DNA of 64,000 bases from Agelaius tricolor (GCA_023055355.1 JALJCS010000029.1:7503001-7567000); one strand, 5' to 3'; positions 40,561 through 53,631 are shown, counted from the first letter of the stretch. The notes: generated by a model not told the origin, from the letters alone. Made by a program: numbers and translations.

Positions 40561-43224
40561 CACAGATAATACTTGATTGGGTGCTCTTGCTGGAAAATGC
40601 CGCCCATGACAATCCCTAACTGGGTGCTCCTGCTGGAAGGTGCTCAGAGTCCCCCTGATCACCCGGTGCCAGCGTTGCCTCGTGCTCAGCAGAGCTCTGA
40701 GAGGGCCCTGTGGGTGACACCACCCTGCTGCCACCACGGCCTCTGAGTCACCCACCCTTGCTGATGCCACCGCGGCGCTTTCTGTTCCCAGCCCCGATGA
40801 TCACAATCACATTGCTCAGAGCTCCCTGCACCCATTCCAGGCTGTGATTCACCCCCTCCCAGGCAGCAGAGACCCCCAGGAGCCTCCTCTGGAGCACAGC
40901 GAGGGTTTCCTGCCTCTGGAGAGGACAATCCCAGCGCCCGGTGGCTCCAGAATTTCCAGGCTGAGCCCTGGTTTTAAGGCAGATTTCTCACTTCTCCATC
41001 CGTGGTGCTGCTCCTTCGAGCGTCCCTCTTTCCCTATGGAATTTTTTGCCTGAATTTGTATTGCAGGAAGGAAAGGGAAGAGGTTTCATCCCAGAACATG
41101 TGTCCTTCACGCCTGTGATGGAGCAGAACCTTCCCCAGGACTGTGCTCTGCCCTCCCTGCTGAAATGCTGGCACACATCAGGGTGGAGCCCTGCAGAAGG
41201 ATGTCCTGAGGCTCAGTTTCTCTGGGGATTCACTGCCTGCTGCTTTCAGGCCCTCTGAACATCTCATCCTTCCAGGTTTCTTAGCAAGTCCTCATGGAAG
41301 GGAAGAATTCAGGGATATCTTCCCTAGAGGGGGAGGAATGCTCCTGTACCTTCCTTTAACCTGTCCTTCTGCTAATAAAGAGCAGGTTCCATTTTCAAAG
41401 GAGTCTTTAAAATTAAAGATTAAGGCCTCGCCTTCGTTCAAGGCTTGCAGCCAAATATGCTTTTATCAGAAATCCTCCAATTTTAACATTTTCTCACTCC
41501 AAAATGTTAAACTTCAGCAAGGAGAGGTCCTAGTGGATTGGCTCGTGTTCTTTGCTTTGGGGTTTTTGTCATGAAATAATCATTTTAGGACCATTTGGGG
41601 GTATAAATAGCTCCCTCCAGCCACCATCTCCTCCCAGAAAAGCCCAGCACTGCCCCTGCCCACCTGGAATTCTGGAGAGCTTTGGGTCCTGCCTGCCTGC
41701 AGAGCCTTGGGCTCCTGCTGCTGTTTAAGAATCTGTGGGTGCAGGGCAAGCTTTGATCTCTGCAACATTTGGCAGATGAATTTCTCAAGCTGGAGTTGCT
41801 CCAGACACAGCCCACTTGAGCCCTTCTCAGCTGGGTGGAGAGGATGGGCAGAAAAGGCTTTTTTAAAACCATTTCTGACTCTGTGCTTTCAGCTTTGGAC
41901 ATGCAGCCAGAAATACTGGGCACAGCTCGATTTTCAGTGGCTAAAGGGAAGGATTTATTCCTCCCCTGTGCTCTCACATAGGGATGGTCTCTGTCAGAGG
42001 CAGCTCTTCAGCCTGCAAGATATTGGTTCTTATTAAACATTGCATTGCTATAGACCCAACATCCTGTTCTCCACAAAAGCTCTTTTTTTCTGCTCATAAT
42101 TCCTTTATCTGTATCCTAATGCCAAATCTCTCTGACGAGATCTGAGCCTCTGACTAATCTAATAAATTCCCAGCTTCATGAATGCTGGGGATCTGTGTTC
42201 CTCTAGAATCTGTGCTGTGTTTGAGATCATCCACCAATGTCTGCAAATAACTCTTGATCAGTCACACAGCCAATTGTATTAATTTTGAGGAATTGGAAAG
42301 GTTGAATCTCTTCACTTCCCACCCCCCTTAGTTATGTACAAAAGTGGCTGAAATTTGAACAAAATACTTTCTTTAAGTGTTGGCAAAGCACTTGCTGGCA
42401 AAAAAACGTGGCAAATATTTAAGGGGTATTTTTTTTCCAGTATTTGTTTTTGTCTGTCTAATGTTCACATTTTGGTACTTGGCATTTGAAGTGTAAAACA
42501 ATTTAATTGCAGAAATAGGTTGTGTTAATTCCTTGGCTGAATAAACCCTTTTTGCTTCCCCTGTTTATGCAGCACCTGGCACAGGGACACTGCGAGCTCT
42601 CGAGTCCTTCAGCCACACTTTATTAAAAGTAAATAATAATAATTCAGATTGAAGCCATCAAATATTTGCCCTCCACTTATGTCAGGGAGCACTCGTTGAA
42701 CATCTGCTCTTTGCATTGCCACTCCTCCCCCTGAGCTTGTTTGCAGAAATGTTTGCCAAAAGCAGCGAGTTCCAGAGCACAGCTCTTTGTCTCCCCTTTC
42801 CCTCCCCTCCTCTTCTCCTCAGATTTCTGGGAGTTTGCCCCAAACCATCCATGACTAAGATTTGCCCCCAGTCCCATGCAGCAGCTTGATGGGGATGTGT
42901 CAATCAGCACAGCCCTTGCTCCAAGTGCCTCCTCCCTGCCTTTAAAACCCCAAGAAAACACAATTAATTATTGCCTGTCCCTCGTGGCCAAGGAGCAGAG
43001 CCAGCTCCCATCTCAGAGGGAAGGCTCCCAGCATTGCTCCATCCAGCTCTCCTCAAATTTCAAATCCTAATGATCCTTAATCATTTCATCCCTGGGCTAC
43101 ACCAGCTCAGCTATTCAAATCCTGACTTCCAGCACCCACCTCTGTCATCTCTGCAGGCAAAAGGAGAGGAGGAGGTGAAAAATGTGTATTTTATTATTGG
43201 CTTTTTGCAAATATTAAGTGAATA

Positions 43225-43225
<1 letters not shown>
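40561..43225. other. DRD2 intron 1, nothing recognised
   Basis: No gene or known repeat. The AT-rich parts near 42100-42560 might include conserved non-coding sequence. Confidence 0.4.

Positions 43226-43258
<33 letters not shown>
43226..43258. repeat. (AT)n microsatellite
   Basis: Pure AT dinucleotides next to the start of an LTR. Confidence 0.95.
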
Positions 43259-43262
<4 letters not shown>

Positions 43263-43273
43263 AATGAATATTA

Positions 43274-43947
43274 TGTGTACTATGTTAGAAAGTGATGCTG
43301 TATTAATTTTCTTAAGTAGTGTGTTAAATACAGTTTTAGGTTATAACGTTAGATTATAAGTTAATGTTTAAGTTCATGTTACAAGGTTATAAGGTTATTA
43401 GGTATTATTAGGTTATAAGTTTTAGGTTGTATATAGTTTTAGGTTTATAATGTTACAATAGAAGCTATGCTGTGTAAGATTTTTTTCTAAAGAGAGGAAT
43501 GAGGTACTCACACTGAGATAGCAGCCACAGGACACCTGAATCTTTCAGAGAAATGGAATTTATTGCTCCCTTATCAGAAGAAATGAACTTCTGCCTCCCT
43601 TGCTCAGCCCTGAAGAGCTGTCAGGATTCAGAGGAAGAAGCTGACACTGCCCAGCCAGAATCCTGTGTTTGAATGGAATTTCTGCATCATGGATGAGGTG
43701 TATGAATATGCAACAGGCTGTTGTTTTTAAGGGTTAATCCTCTGTTAACATGGGTCCTTTTTCAGGCCTATTTTGCCCAGAAAGAGGTACCCAGACTGTC
43801 CCTAACTCTTTGTTTTTATTGTCTTGTATTGTCCCAATCCTAACTGTCCAAATTATTATTCCCTCTAATTACATTGCTATTTTTATAACCGTTTTATTAC
43901 TATTAAACTTTTACCATTTGCAAACCAACTGATTGGCGTTTTTCACA
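43274..43947 (+). mobile_element. Solo LTR, ERVL-like songbird family
   Basis: About 670 bases starting TGTGTACTATGTTAGAAAGT and ending GATTGGCGTTTTTCACA. AGGTACTCACACTGAGATAG, AACAGGCTGTTGTTTTTAAG, GCCCAGAAAGAGGTACCCAG and TATTAAACTTTTACC are blocks I recognise from a common songbird LTR. No internal retroviral sequence remains. Confidence 0.75.
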
Positions 43948-44561
43948 AGGAGGAGCCACCTCTCCCTCTGGATCCGTCCTTTCCCAGCTGCTGTGGGCGC
44001 TGAGCCGTGCAGGAATTGCGCTGGATCAGCAGCTCTGGGAAGCAGCATCTGTTCTCCTGGGGAGCTCCTGCTCTGCCCTGGGGCCTCTCCAGCACAAGTG
44101 TTTGCCTGCCCTCCTTGCTCTGACCTTCCCCAGACGCACAGAAAGGTTCATTCCCTTTGATATCTGCAATTCTTCATCCCTCCCTGCCGTGTCTCCCCAC
44201 CCTGCTGCTGCTGCTGCATCATCGTGTCCCCTCTCTGCTCGGCTTGCCCCACCAGCAGAGCCACCGATTCTCGTCTTTGCTGCTCCTTTTTTTCGCCACA
44301 AAACTCACATTTTTGGGAAAATCATCGCTCCCAGGCAGGGTGTTCAGGTTCCCTAAGAAAGATGCTCAGCTGGGCGCCCTGGGGGTGTTTCTGTGCATTT
44401 TGGGGGAATATTTTTCCCTGCCTGGCCTTTGGAAATCTTTTCCTGGTCAATCCAGCTTCCCAGGAGCAGAGGGGTCCCACAGCACATTTTAAATTCTCTC
44501 ATGTTTAGTGAATGCTGGTAGTGGAAGGATTTTGCTTCCATCTCAGGTGTGGTACCACCTG

Positions 44562-45000
44562 TTTTCCAGGTGAAATTGTGACTATTTTCAAGGTGAAATT
44601 GTGACTATTTTCAGATGAAATCATGGCTATTTTGGAGGTCAAATTGTGGCTATTTGAAGGTGAAATCATTACTATTTTAAGGTGAAATCGTGACTATTTT
44701 CCAGGTGAAGTCATGGTTATTTTCACTGTGAAATCATGGTTATTTTCAAGGTGAAATCATGGCTATTTTCCAGGTGAAATCATGGTTATTTTCAATGTGA
44801 AATCATGGCTATTTTCAATGTGAAATCATGGTTATTTTCAATGTGAAATCATGGCTATTTCAAGGTGAAATCATGGCTATTTTCCAGGTGAAATCATGGC
44901 TATTTCACTGTGAAATCATGGCTATTTTCCAGGTGAAATCATGGTTATTTTCAATGTGAAATCATGGCTATTTTCAGGTGAAATCGTGGCTATTTTGCCT
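44562..45000. repeat. Minisatellite, about 23-bp unit
   Basis: About 18 copies of GGTGAAATCATGGCTATTTTC with AATGTGAAATCATGG variants. Non-coding. Confidence 0.93.
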
Positions 45001-46216
45001 TTTGCCTGTTACAAAAGCGGTTCAAGTTTTTCTCTTGTTTTCACCAGCAGGAGCCACCAAACTGAACTTCTCCCATTGAAACCTCACTAAAATTCAGGCA
45101 AACACCCTGAGGTGCTGCAGTGGAGCCACAGCTCAGGTGTGGAGCACAGCCCAAGAACAAATTGGACTTTCCAGGTGTCTCCAACCTCCTGACAGAGCAT
45201 CCCTCGCTCACTTCATGGTTTTGGGCTGATCATACCCAAAAAACCACTTTGGACAGACAAACATTTTCTTCCCATATTCCACAAAACTTGTTGGGAGCAT
45301 CACTGACAAATCCCCAGCCAGGGGAAAAAACGTGAACCTTCAGTGCTGCATTTTTTGGCTGATTGGAGGAATTTCTCTCTCTCTGTCCCTGGGATCACTG
45401 CACATGCTCAGCTGCTGCTCTCCTGAATTTTATTTGACTTTTGCACAGTCAGCAAAGTTTCCAGCCTGCTGGGAAGTGCACACTCCATCCGTTATGAACC
45501 CAATTCCTAAATCCAGGGGCTGGGACAGTGAATTGCACATGATTTGCATTTCCCTTTAATCCACAAAGTCATTAGCAGGGCTCCACAAAGCCATGAATAT
45601 TTTCCCCTGCTTGGCAGGGAGCAGATTTCCTTTCAGATGAAGCATTACAAGGAGCTGTAATGTTTTTAATTAAGGTGCTCGGTGCCAGTTATTGTGCAAG
45701 TTCGGGCAGGACTAAAGCCAGGACTGTTTAATTCATCAGCAAATAAAAATCACAGGGTGCAGGGACTAAAATCATAATCTGAAGAGAGGTGCCCAACTCG
45801 CTGAGGGTGAAACAGGCACAGAACCCCAAGAAAAGCCTCCTGCAGACACTGCTCTTGGTCATCCTGCAATAAATATTCTCTGTTACAGTTCAGGCACCTG
45901 TGGCTTTGTTTTTTCCCTGGCACCAGCAATCATTCCCACTCGTAGCGGTCACTGTCTTGTCCCACCTGACCCATTCAATATCATATTTTTATGGGAGCAC
46001 TGCAAGCTGATGGACAGGTGCAAGTTATTGAGCTCCCTCTTTGGTAATTGCTCTGCCTGTTATTCTTTTTTTCATTAATTTTTTTCTAACATGTGTTATT
46101 CTCTCTACAAACGATCCCCTTAAGCTAAATTTTGATGGTTGTGATTCTGAGGCCTCCTGAATCAGAAATTCAGTCATAAAAATTAAATTTCAAAGTGTAG
46201 ACCCAAAGAAATTGGA
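45001..46216. other. DRD2 intron 1, nothing recognised
   Basis: 45580-46180 is AT-rich, non-repetitive sequence, a candidate conserved region. No exon was seen. Confidence 0.4.
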
Positions 46217-46218
<2 letters not shown>

Positions 46219-46291
<73 letters not shown>

Positions 46292-46322
46292 TATTAATGT
46301 TAATGTTATTGTTATTGTTATC
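46219..46322. repeat. (ATT)n microsatellite
   Basis: More than 20 ATT units, then TTATTAATGTTA and TTATTG variants. Confidence 0.95.
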
Positions 46323-46611
46323 ATCCATCCTTGTCATTTTCCATTAGGGTTGTGATTTCCTAATTGATTCTTCCTTCACGCCGAGAGAGACAAAAAAATA
46401 TAAATCTTGAGATAAATAAAAATAACACTTGGAAAGGATGACAGAGGGAAGTACAGAGCACCAGACATCACACGTAGACAAACATCCTCCCACAGAATTG
46501 GGTTCCTGCACATGGATTTCTGCTTTCATTAGGGGAACCTCTCACATAAATGCAGGCTGGGCTCCAGAGAGCATGGCTGGGGACCAGGGTGTCCCCACGA
46601 TGTTTTATTAA

Positions 46612-46980
46612 AATCCTTTTGCCAGGATTTTCCTCCTGAGAAGCTGAGAGGCCTCAGAAACAAAATGGAAACAATAATTATCTGATTGCTTGGAATGTGG
46701 TTTGGAGGTTGTTCACCAACAGGTGCAACTTTGATTGGTTTCGTGTGAATTGGTTTTAATTAATGACCAATCATGGCACAGCTGTGTTGGACTCTCTGGT
46801 CAGTCACAAGATTTTATTTTTCATTCCTTTCCAGCTTTCTGATGTCTCCTTTCTCTTTCTTTAGTATAGTTTTAGTATAGCATCTTTAATATAATATATA
46901 TCATAAAATAATAAATCAGCCTTCTGAAACATGGAGTCAAGATGCTCATCTTGTCCTGGAGACCCTCACACACCACCACA
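46612..46980 (+). mobile_element. Solo LTR, third copy of the 26.66-kb family
   Basis: CCTCCTGAGAAGCTGAGAGG, GGAATGTGGTTTGGAGGTTG, TTAGTATAGTTTTAGTATAG and AATAAATCAGCCTTCTGAAA match the family at 26656 and 40018. Ends approximate. Confidence 0.72.
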
Positions 46981-48510
46981 CCAGGGCATGGTAATTTTTC
47001 CTAAGCCTTCTGATGTTGACATTCTTTCTGTAAATAACTCCTTGTTTTGCATTCTTTTATGGAGGAGGAGAAATTGGATGGGCTGTTGGTTTGTGCAGTG
47101 TCATTGGAGAGGTGGCACTGTCACCCTCCAACCCACTGTCACTTTTGGAAATCTGTAAATGTTAGAATCAGAAATTAAACTCTCTCTTTTTCACCTTAGC
47201 AAGCTGAGTGTCCACTTGGTTTTATTGTAAGGACAGGAGGGAGCCCTGGAGAAATCCCTGGGTGGGAATCCCTGAGGGTGGGAGCTGCTGTGGCCAAATG
47301 GGCTGGAATTCACTCTCAGGAAACAAACCCAGGGCCAGGGATCCCCTGACCTGTTCCCTCAGTGCTACCCTTGGAAATATCAAATCCTGCTCTGCACCCT
47401 ATTGCTGAACTTGAGGGAAAGGCTCCTCTTTCAGTCTGGTTTTCTAGAGAGGAGAGATGAGCAGCAGCCTGGATCTCACTGGTGCCTGATGTGCCATTTC
47501 AAAATAATAATAACAATAACAATAATAATAATAATGGGAGTTCTTTATAATAATAACTGTCATGCTTTAATTAGCTCCTGTTTTACAGCACAGGCCCCAG
47601 GCATGGATCACAGCCTGCTTTACAAATAAAAATAAACCAACGTGTGGGACTCCACTCACATGGAAATTCTGATGTTGACTTTTTGACCCCCTTGTTAGAC
47701 TCCCTCTAATTCTTACAGTTTTGCCATCAAAGTGCAAATAAGGAGCTTTACACATGCCTGGACACGGTGGGCTGAAATATTCCTGTAGTATTTATTATAA
47801 TCCCCATTTTAGTACTCACAAACACATTTTTAGAGCATCCATAACCTCATGGGGATGATGAATGATTCATGTACTGGGACATGAGTGATTCTTCCTGTTC
47901 AACAATATGTATGTGAATGTGGGGGGGTGTTTCTATTTTTAAGGGATTTGAAATTAGCAAGTTCTTCATAATTGTGGCTTTTCAAAGCCGGGTGACTGAA
48001 ATTCACCTCCCAGATCTGCGTGGGGACGTCTCAGGGAGAGCAGGAGGCTGGAGGTGTCCTGGCCCCTCTCTGGGGTGGCCTCCAGGGATGGAGACAAGGC
48101 CGGGACTAAAAGGTGTTCAGAGGAAACAGATCAAGTGCTGGACACCTAATTCCAGACTCCAGTAATCCCAGAGACAATCACATTTTTCTCGGCTGTCATA
48201 CAAATATGCAGAAGCTTGAAATAAGCAGATACAAAGGGGCTGGGGGTCAGAGAGTGCTTGTTGCAGAGAATCTTAATTTGCTGGAGCTCCAGATTGCCTG
48301 AGATATCAAAATAGGAGGGGGTTTAGACAAGTAATTTGCAAGGTGCCATATTTGAGGTAATAGCTCTAAGTTCTCTGCTGGAGTGTGTCAGCTGCAGCAT
48401 TCAGGGGAGCTGATTGAAAAACCTGAGCTGCTGCTGAAGGGTTCATTTCTCTCCCTGGAGCTGCAGATTGCACAGAGCACTCTCAATGGCCTTGATTTTG
48501 CTGATCCATC
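46981..48510. other. DRD2 intron 1, nothing coding
   Basis: An (AAT)n/(AAC)n short run lies at 47502-47536. No other recognised feature. Confidence 0.45.
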
Positions 48511-48755
48511 CCCAGCCTGGGGCAGAGAGTAGGATCCAGTATTTGTATTTTTGTGTGCGTTGATCAGCCCCTGAGTGCCTGCAGACCCTGGCACGCCCGA
48601 ACAGCCGAGGCTGCAGAGAGATTTGGGATAAATTAAAGCAGGAGGATGCCCAGCAGAGGCTGCAGAGGGTTTTATTCAGGTGACTCCGTGATTACCTTTC
48701 CCCAGGCAGCTCCGTGGGTTTATTTATGCCCCTGTGAAGTGTGGCCATGCCTGAG
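48511..48755. repeat. Segmental duplicate A (with 50303-50571)
   Basis: About 245 bases, about 95% or more identical to 50303-50571. Shared parts include GATCCAGTATTTGTATTTTT, GTGTGCGTTGATCAGCCCCT, GGCACGCCCGAACAGCCGAG and TTTATTTATGCCCCTGTGAA. Direct orientation, 1.8 kb apart. Confidence 0.9.
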
Positions 48756-50302
48756 CTCCCTGCAGGGCCCGTGCTGTGCTCTGTTATCCCAGCTTTTATT
48801 GCTCCTTGCAGCCTCTCCCTCTCCCCAGCGCTCCAGAACACATAAAGCTGCATTTACATTTTCTGAATGGACTAATCATGGCTCTCTGCTTTGATAAAGA
48901 AAGTGCAGCCTCCCACATAACCACATGGAAACCAACAGGGAAGAGTAAACCAGAAATAAACCCATTCTGGGGGGTTGAGAGAAAAATACCCACCGGGATA
49001 ATTGGGAGGGATGTACAGAGAAGCAGCAACTGAACACACAGTCACATCTCCAAAAAAAAAAAAAAAGAAAAAAAAAATTACAATGCTAAAAATACCCAGG
49101 TGAAGGACAGCGAGAGAAAACATGATTGAAGCAGAACAATTGGGAGAGGAGTTAATAGTTATTAGCAATCACTTCAGATTGAATATAGGTTGGTTTTGTA
49201 ACAGCACAGGGGATGATGCATCTGACAGGACTTAAACAATTGCCTCCCTCTTCCCCAAAGGATCTCAGGAGCCTGGCACTCACTGCTCAGTGTCCCTGCT
49301 CCTCAGGAGCTGCTCAAAGTTTTTGTTTGTCAAAGGCAGCAAAGTTTGATCCCAGACAAAGCTTTCCAAACCTATATTCCAAGCCTCAATACATTTTAAC
49401 CTTCAGCCCACTGTATTTTCTCTTAGCCTTAGAAAAATACCCCTGGGAGGCAGAAGTTCCACCAGTCTGGGATCTTTTTATCCGATTCTGCCTTTGCCTG
49501 GGCAGGAGTGTGAGAATGGAGAAATGTTTGTGATGTTTCTGCAAACACTCCCCCATCACCCAACTGCTTGCTGTGCATTCATTAACAATCTGTGGACTTC
49601 TCTCCCCCGGAATTGCAATTCCCCGGGGTCCCCAGCACTTGGGAACGTTCTGCACCCAGACACCAGTGCCAGGGCTCCCAGCCCAGTGTTCGCTGTCCTG
49701 CACCTCCTGGCAGGGAATGTCAGCTCTGGGCACGTGGGAATTCCAAAGCCGAGTCCCAGATTTCCTCCGTGCTCACGAGGAATTTGTGCACAGAGGGTGA
49801 AATTGAAAACGAGTTATCCTGAAAGGATTGTGAGGGGTGTGAGCCAAACCCATCCTCTTCATAGCCGGAGAGCTACCAAACCTTGAAGATGAATGTTTTC
49901 CAAAGGGTTTGTTGGGTTTTTTTTTTTGGCTGCTGTTTTAGGGAATTTGTGTCTGGTGATTGCTACAGAACGAACCTTGTGGGTCCCTCCCAGCTCAGGA
50001 TATTCCTGGTTCCATCAGCTTCACCTGCAGCTCCAGAGCTGAAGTACCCAGAGCAGGGAGGGTGGAGATTTGCTGAATTAGAGCAAAGGATGGGATTGAG
50101 GAGGAGAACACCCAGGGAATGGCCCTTTTTGCGCCAGGCCTGTGCCACAGAGGGGGAACAGCTCTGTCGCAGGTCCTGCCTGCCCTGAGCTGCCCAGTGC
50201 CTGCCCTGAGCTGCCCAGTGAGATTTTTCTGTGCTGCAGATGCATTTCCCAGCAGGTTTGTCCCTGCTGTGAACCCTGCCTGGTCCCTGCAGCCTGGAGC
50301 AG

Positions 50303-50571
50303 CCTGGGGCAGAGAGCAGGATCCAGTATTTGTATTTTTGTGTGCGTTGATCAGCCCCTGAGTGCCTGCAGACCCTGGCACGCCCGAACAGCCGAGGCTA
50401 CAGAGAGATTTGGGATAAAGGAAAGGAGCTCCAAAAGCAGGAGGATGCCCAGCAGAGGCTGCAGAGGGTTTATTCAGGTGACTCCGTGATTACCTTTCCC
50501 CAGGCATCTCCGTGGGTTTATTTATGCCCCTGTGAAGTGTGAAATGTGAAGTGTGGCCATGCCTGAGCAGC
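50303..50571. repeat. Segmental duplicate B (with 48511-48755)
   Basis: Differs from copy A by an inserted GGAAAGGAGCTCCAAA-type segment near 50418 and by an extra GAAATGTGAAGTGTG near 50539, with only a few point changes. It leads directly into the 110-bp tandem repeats at 50570. Confidence 0.9.
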
Positions 50572-50880
50572 CTGGGCAGGGCAGGGGACAATGCCAGGTG
50601 CACCCATGAGGTGCCAGGAGGGCAGAGCTGTGTCCCTGCTGTGAACCCTGCCCGGTCCCTGCAGCCTGGAGCAGCCTGGGGCAGCCAGGGCAGGGCAGGG
50701 GACAATGCCAGGCCCACCCATGAGGTGCCAGGAGGGCAGAGCTGTGTCCCTGCTGTGAACCCTGCCCGGTCCCTGCAGCCTGGAGCAGCCTGGGGCAGCC
50801 AGGGCAGGGCAGGGGACAATGCCAGGTACATCCATGAGGTGCCAGGAGGGCAGAGCTGTGTCCCTGCCAGGCAGGGGTGG
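50565..50880. repeat. Tandem repeat, about 119-bp unit, three copies
   Basis: Each copy has GGCAGGGCAGGGGACAATGC, CATGAGGTGCCAGGAGGGCA and GAGCTGTGTCCCTGCTGTGA, then CCTGCAGCCTGGAGCAGCC. The same CCTGCAGCCTGGAGCAGCC precedes duplicate B, so the array and the duplication overlap in origin. Confidence 0.93.
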
Positions 50881-52929
50881 CTCCTGAGCAGAGCTGAGCA
50901 CACCAAGGGCACCCCATGTCCTCCTGCCTGGCACAGGGGCACAGAGGGGTCACCTGTGCCTCTGCTGACCCCTCTGTGGGCACAAATCGCTCAATCCTCA
51001 CGGCCAGGCAGGCTCAGGGGGGATCCCCCTCAGCTCAGGGTGATTTGGGGTGTGGGAGCAGTGTCAGGATGGGCACGGGGGACACTGTGTGGCCCCTGGT
51101 CCCACCCAGACCCCGGCCAAGCCTTTCCTGCAGGGTAGCAGTGACACAGGGGCAGAATCTCACAGGGAAGGAGCTCTTAAATATACCCACACTGACTGCT
51201 CCTCGCTTTTGGGGGGTCACAGGCTTCTCTCTAAAGCCTGAAGCTTGCACATCTTCTTCTCCAGTGTGGCAGTGAAGCTCATTTCCACACACAGTGTGTG
51301 TGTGTGCCCATGGAAGTTAGGTGGAAGTGTGGAAAGCACAGCAGATTTTACACTGGGGTTCATAAATCAGTAGAAAACTCTTTTACAAAACTCTGTTCAG
51401 AAGTAAGGAAGGAAGCCTTGAACGTAACAGAATTTCTGCAGCATGGAATAGAAGTTAAGGGGGGGAATAACAAGAACTACAGCAGTCTTTCCTTGATGGA
51501 GTCAGAAATATTGCCAAGAGTTTTTTTCCTAGATTACTACAAGCAATTACTTCAAAAGAGATAAAAACCAGGGCTTGGAGTTTTTAATACCACAGTGTGT
51601 GTAAAGAACAATAACGCCACGAAAGCCTGAGCACGTAGGAGACCCAGCCCACGCTGTTTAGCGTGTGTAACCCATCTGACCAGCCCTGCCATAACCTGCT
51701 TATTTATAAAACAAACCAGGCTGTTTTCCTTTTCAGTTTGGAGCTCCACTCGAGCAGCAGTGATTCATGCTCCACACACATGCTGGGAGCTGTGCAGCTC
51801 CACGTCTGGCATGTGGGAAAGCTGGGATGGGAGAGAGACTTGAGAATTACAGAGTGGGGAAGCGTGATCTGGGGTAGAAACAACCCACAGGCAACAGCTT
51901 GGACCAAAAATACTCCAGGGCTGAGCAGGACCCAGCGCCAGCCTGGAGTTTGGTTCCCTGCCCTAAAGCCACACTTTGCACTGGTTTCAAAAGGCTGGAT
52001 GGAACTTAGAACTGGGGGGAATGGAAAAAAAAGAATTAAGGTCGAGACAAAGGTGATTGTAAACACAAAATCTGCTTGCAGCATTCAGGGAAGAATTTCT
52101 GAGGGGTTCCCTTCCAGGGGTTCTTCAGGAAAGGGTGGCAGATCCCCTGTTCTCCACTGGGGAGGATTGTTCTGCGTCAGGACTGGTGCTGAGCACGAAG
52201 TCTGACAGGATGCCAGTTCTGCCTTACCAGATATAAAAGAATGAGTGTGGCAAGAGGAAAAAAGAGTGTTTTCCCTCAAATAATCTGACTGAACACTCTT
52301 GTTCCTTGGGGAGCTGGAATGTACCCACATTATATCCTCTGCACACATCCTCCTCCTCCACTTCTCCCTGTCACTCTCTCTCCATTGTGTCTGCGTGAGA
52401 GCAACGTTAAACATCAAACTTCTAAAACCGAGCCGAGCTTCTCAGCAACTCCAAATGCCTCTTTAGCATACAATAACAATTGTTTGTTGCTTTGCAGTGA
52501 ATGGTTTAGATGGAGAAATGAGACAGCCTGAATTCCAGTTTGAAAACCCGCTCTCGCCTCTTGTCTCGCGGAAGGGAGCAGCTTAATGGATCCTTTTGGT
52601 GTAATGACAAATATTTTCCTTTTTCTCCTGTCTTTATTTACATCTCTAGGCAGTGGTGATCACAGCAGCCACTGCTGTCTGTGTTCCCTCACCAGGATAT
52701 TCACGACATCTCCGTTTCTGGAAGAAAAGCACAACACCAATCTCTTACCTTCAAGCCATACGAATCCCTCGAGCAGAGGTGTGAGTACTTTGTGCCAAAT
52801 AAATCCAAAACACCACAACTCTCCACCGTGGCTTTTCCCAAGCTCTCCCAGGCTTTCAGGCAGATTTCTCGCTGTTCAGCATTCACACAAAAAGCAGAGG
52901 AGCAAAAAGAAAGGCAATCACCTGCCTGA
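50881..52929. other. DRD2 intron 1, nothing recognised
   Basis: No exon or known repeat family; a short (TG)n at 51295-51306. Confidence 0.45.
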
Positions 52930-53337
52930 CCCCTGCCAGCCGGGAGCGGGGCGGGTGGAACTCGCCGTGGGTAACCCGGGCTGGGCACTGCTGGAACTTC
53001 GGGAGCTCGGGAAGCGTCTCAGCTCTCTGGGAAGCTCCTCAGCCCCCTGGGAAGCTCCTCAGCCCCCTGGGAAGCGCCTCAGCTCCCCGGGGCCAGGCTC
53101 CCCCGCAGCAATTCGCTGTCCATCCCCTTCAGCACACGGCCGGCTGGCGAGGCAGCAGCTCCGGCTCCATCTCCCGGAGCCCAGGCTTGGCTAGCGGCTG
53201 AGCAGAGCCGCCCCTTCCTCCCACGGACAGATCCCAACAACCTGTTTCCACTCGGGCTCCCTTCTCCGGCCGCGGGATGCGAATTCCCGCAGCGCTTCCC
53301 CCTCTGCCTCGCCCGCCGCTGCCGCTGCCGCTGCTGC

Positions 53338-53367
53338 GGGGAGGGGAGGGAAGGGGAGGGGAGGGGG
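53338..53367 (+). other. Candidate G-quadruplex
   Basis: Six G-runs of three to five Gs separated by one or two bases (GGGGAGGGGAGGGAAGGGG-type). It lies about 30-60 bases inside the inferred intron 1 of DRD2, on the plus (template) strand. Confidence 0.6.
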
Positions 53368-53400
53368 CGAAGTTTCCTCCCCCGAATCCCACGGACTCAC

Positions 53401-53560
53401 CCCGGCGGGGATGGGCGGCTCCAGCCCCGGGGATGCGGCCCCGGCTCCGGGACAGCGCCGGGCGGAGCGCGGGGCCGGGGCCGGGGGGGCTGGAGGGGCT
53501 CGGCCGCCCCCAGCGCGGCCCCGGAGAGAGGAGCGAGATGGGGACCCACCCCCAGGAACC
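53401..53560 (-). other. DRD2: Inferred DRD2 non-coding exon 1
   Basis: Minus-strand CCGGG|GTGAGTCCG gives a consensus 5' splice site at 53401/53400 in the CpG island. Joining it to the acceptor at 33839 would place the promoter about 19.6 kb from the start codon, like the long first intron of human DRD2. The transcription start is unknown; the upper limit given is a guess. Confidence 0.35.
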
Positions 53561-53631
53561 CCTCGGGGGGAGCGGCCCTTCCCCGAGGGCTGCCCTGCCC
53601 CGCGCTGAGCTCCCGGCTGAGCGCCGGGAGT

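Larger units (their letters stand above)
52930..53600 (-). promoter_or_regulatory. DRD2: CpG island, likely DRD2 promoter
   Basis: The only long CpG-dense block in the window outside the ANKK1 ankyrin exon. It has many CG dinucleotides, a CCGCTGCCGCTG triplet run at 53309-53335 and GC boxes. It lies upstream of the DRD2 coding exons on the minus strand, where a non-coding exon 1 is expected, and contains the donor GTGAGT at 53400-53395. A plus-strand transcript from the same island cannot be excluded. Confidence 0.6.
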
